A stretch of DNA of 6,321 nt, taken from Lysobacterales bacterium (lineage in GTDB: Bacteria; Pseudomonadota; Gammaproteobacteria; Xanthomonadales; Rhodanobacteraceae). The DNA lies in assembly GCA_013298265.1 (NCBI GenBank), contig JAAFHE010000249.1, positions 1 through 6,321 on the forward strand. The letters are read 5' to 3'. This document shows, in pieces, positions 5,284-6,321 of this stretch. The first letter of the stretch is position 1; each line of letters opens with the position of its first letter. The translations under genes and the position numbers were made by a program. The notes below the pieces were generated by a model that did not search any database, was not told where the DNA came from, and saw nothing but the letters and a program-made list of their open reading frames with translations.

Positions 5284-6321
5284 TTATTGCAGGGCGGCGG
5301 CGCGCAGTTGGTTCAAGCGGCCGAGGATTGCCGTCGCGCTCGCGGCCGGGCCGAAATCGCGCAGCAGGGTCTGCCGCGCGGCGTCGCCGATGCGGCGCGC
5401 CTCGGCCGGATCGTCGGCCAGCCGGCGCAGATGCGCGGCGGCGGCGGCGATGTCGGGCTCGGCCCAGTGCTGCTCGCGCCAGCTGGGATATTCGCCTTCG
5501 GCCACGGGCACGAGCCGGTACGGCACGAGGCAGCTATTGGAAGCGTGCATGAACTGCAGGTTGCCCGAGTATGCGGTCGCCACGACGGGCTTGCCCTGCG
5601 CCATGCATTCGGCCAGGCCCAGACCGAAGCCTTCGGAGCGATGCAGTGACAGGTAGGCGTCGCAGCAGGCCTGCAGCGCCCACATGCCTTCGCGATCGAG
5701 AAAGCCGTCGCGCACTTCGATGCGATCGTCAACTGCGGCGGCATCAACGAGCGCGCGCAGTGCGGCGGGCAGGCGCTGGCCGTTGATGGTCTTGAGCAGC
5801 AGGCGCACGTCACGGCGTTGCGGCGGAAATGCGGCGCGGAATGCGGCGATCGCCGCCTGCGGGTTCTTGCGCGTGATCCAGGAGTTGAAATCGAAGCTCG
5901 CGAGCACGACGAAGGCGTCGTCGGGCAGGTCCAGCGCGCGCCGCGGCAGCGGCGGCTGCACCGGCTGCTGCAGCGCAAGTGGCATGACCTGTACCGGCTT
6001 GTCGGTGCAGGCCGCGACGGCGTCGCGCACGAACGCCGACAGCACCCAGATCTCGTCGACGAGATCGAACGAGCGCAGCCAGCGTTGCGGAAATCGCTCC
6101 AGCTCCCAGAACCAGCAGCCGATGTTGTAGCGGCCGGCGAAGGCCGATGCGCCGAGGTGGGCGTGCACGACAGGCATCTGGTCGGCATTGATGCAGAACA
6201 GGTTGATGTCCTGCGGCATGCGCTCGTCGAGAAAGGCATCCAGGCGCCGGTCCTGCTGCCGGCTCGCGATGCCGATCTCGAAATTGCGCACGCTGAAAGG
6301 TAGCTGCGCATGCTGCAGCAC
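5284..6321 (-). CDS. GT4-type (group 1) glycosyltransferase, N-terminus beyond window edge
   Basis: Retaining GT-B-fold glycosyltransferase that would transfer a sugar from a nucleotide-sugar donor, probably in envelope or exopolysaccharide synthesis. The 345 in-frame codons begin at the window edge with GTG, but the first residues ([11 protein letters not shown]) look internal: relatives have an N-terminal segment before this point, so the gene is cut. Visible landmarks, numbered from the edge, are INADQMP (44-50), [12 protein letters not shown] (67-78, a WxWE motif typical of this subgroup), [14 protein letters not shown] (89-102), [12 protein letters not shown] (143-154, phosphate-binding Arg/Lys), LLLKTING (174-181) and the donor-site EX7E motif [10 protein letters not shown] (Glu230 and Glu238), followed by [15 protein letters not shown]. 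The stop is TAA at 5286-5284, 40 bp before glmU. Donor and acceptor are unknown; proximity to glmU makes UDP-GlcNAc a guess only. Confidence 0.9.
   Translation of the reverse strand: MLQHAQLPFSVRNFEIGIASRQQDRRLDAFLDERMPQDINLFCINADQMPVVHAHLGASAFAGRYNIGCWFWELERFPQRWLRSFDLVDEIWVLSAFVRDAVAACTDKPVQVMPLALQQPVQPPLPRRALDLPDDAFVVLASFDFNSWITRKNPQAAIAAFRAAFPPQRRDVRLLLKTINGQRLPAALRALVDAAAVDDRIEVRDGFLDREGMWALQACCDAYLSLHRSEGFGLGLAECMAQGKPVVATAYSGNLQFMHASNSCLVPYRLVPVAEGEYPSWREQHWAEPDIAAAAAHLRRLADDPAEARRIGDAARQTLLRDFGPAASATAILGRLNQLRAAALQ

Noticed and set aside
4533..5552. Plus-strand open frame of 339 codons spanning glmU and the glycosyltransferase end
   Set aside because: It is antisense to GlmU, whose motifs are complete, and it crosses two real genes and their spacer.

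Overview
The window is GC-rich DNA whose five protein-coding genes all lie on the minus strand. The GlmU closely resembles what I remember of Xanthomonas-type GlmU, including the GEGKRM variant of the nucleotide-binding loop. A secreted protein carries an IFKNGFE motif near its C-terminus that I associate with exported proteins of the Rhodanobacteraceae and relatives. Both point to a gammaproteobacterium of the order Lysobacterales (Xanthomonadales). This is an inference from remembered sequences, not a database result.

Read in the direction of transcription, from high to low coordinates, the layout is as follows. (1) A GT4-type glycosyltransferase whose N-terminus lies beyond the right edge. 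(2) After 40 bp, a complete glmU, the bifunctional enzyme that makes UDP-GlcNAc. (3) After 31 bp, a small cytoplasmic thioredoxin-fold protein with a CPNC active site. The close spacing suggests one transcription unit. (4) A 466-bp intergenic region. Its part next to the thioredoxin gene holds a 134-bp element with perfect 18-bp terminal inverted repeats, an 11-bp flanking direct repeat, and an inner 29-bp inverted repeat of the common GTCATTCCCGCG type. (5) A Sec-exported beta-sandwich protein of 557 residues with an N-terminal choice-of-anchor J / cleaved-adhesin-like region. (6) After 21 bp, and in the same reading frame, a TPR-sulfotransferase that runs off the left edge.

The first three genes link UDP-GlcNAc supply with a glycosyltransferase and so suggest cell-envelope or glycan synthesis, though glmU is an essential housekeeping gene whose neighbours vary. 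The last two look like a second transcription unit: an exported surface or secreted protein coupled to a PAPS-dependent sulfotransferase with no visible substrate. No RNA gene, CRISPR array, integrase or phage gene is visible.

The points most worth a second look are the nested inverted-repeat element, the displaced IFKNGFE motif with its 34-residue tail, the uncertain start of the sulfotransferase, and a strong hairpin just inside that gene.
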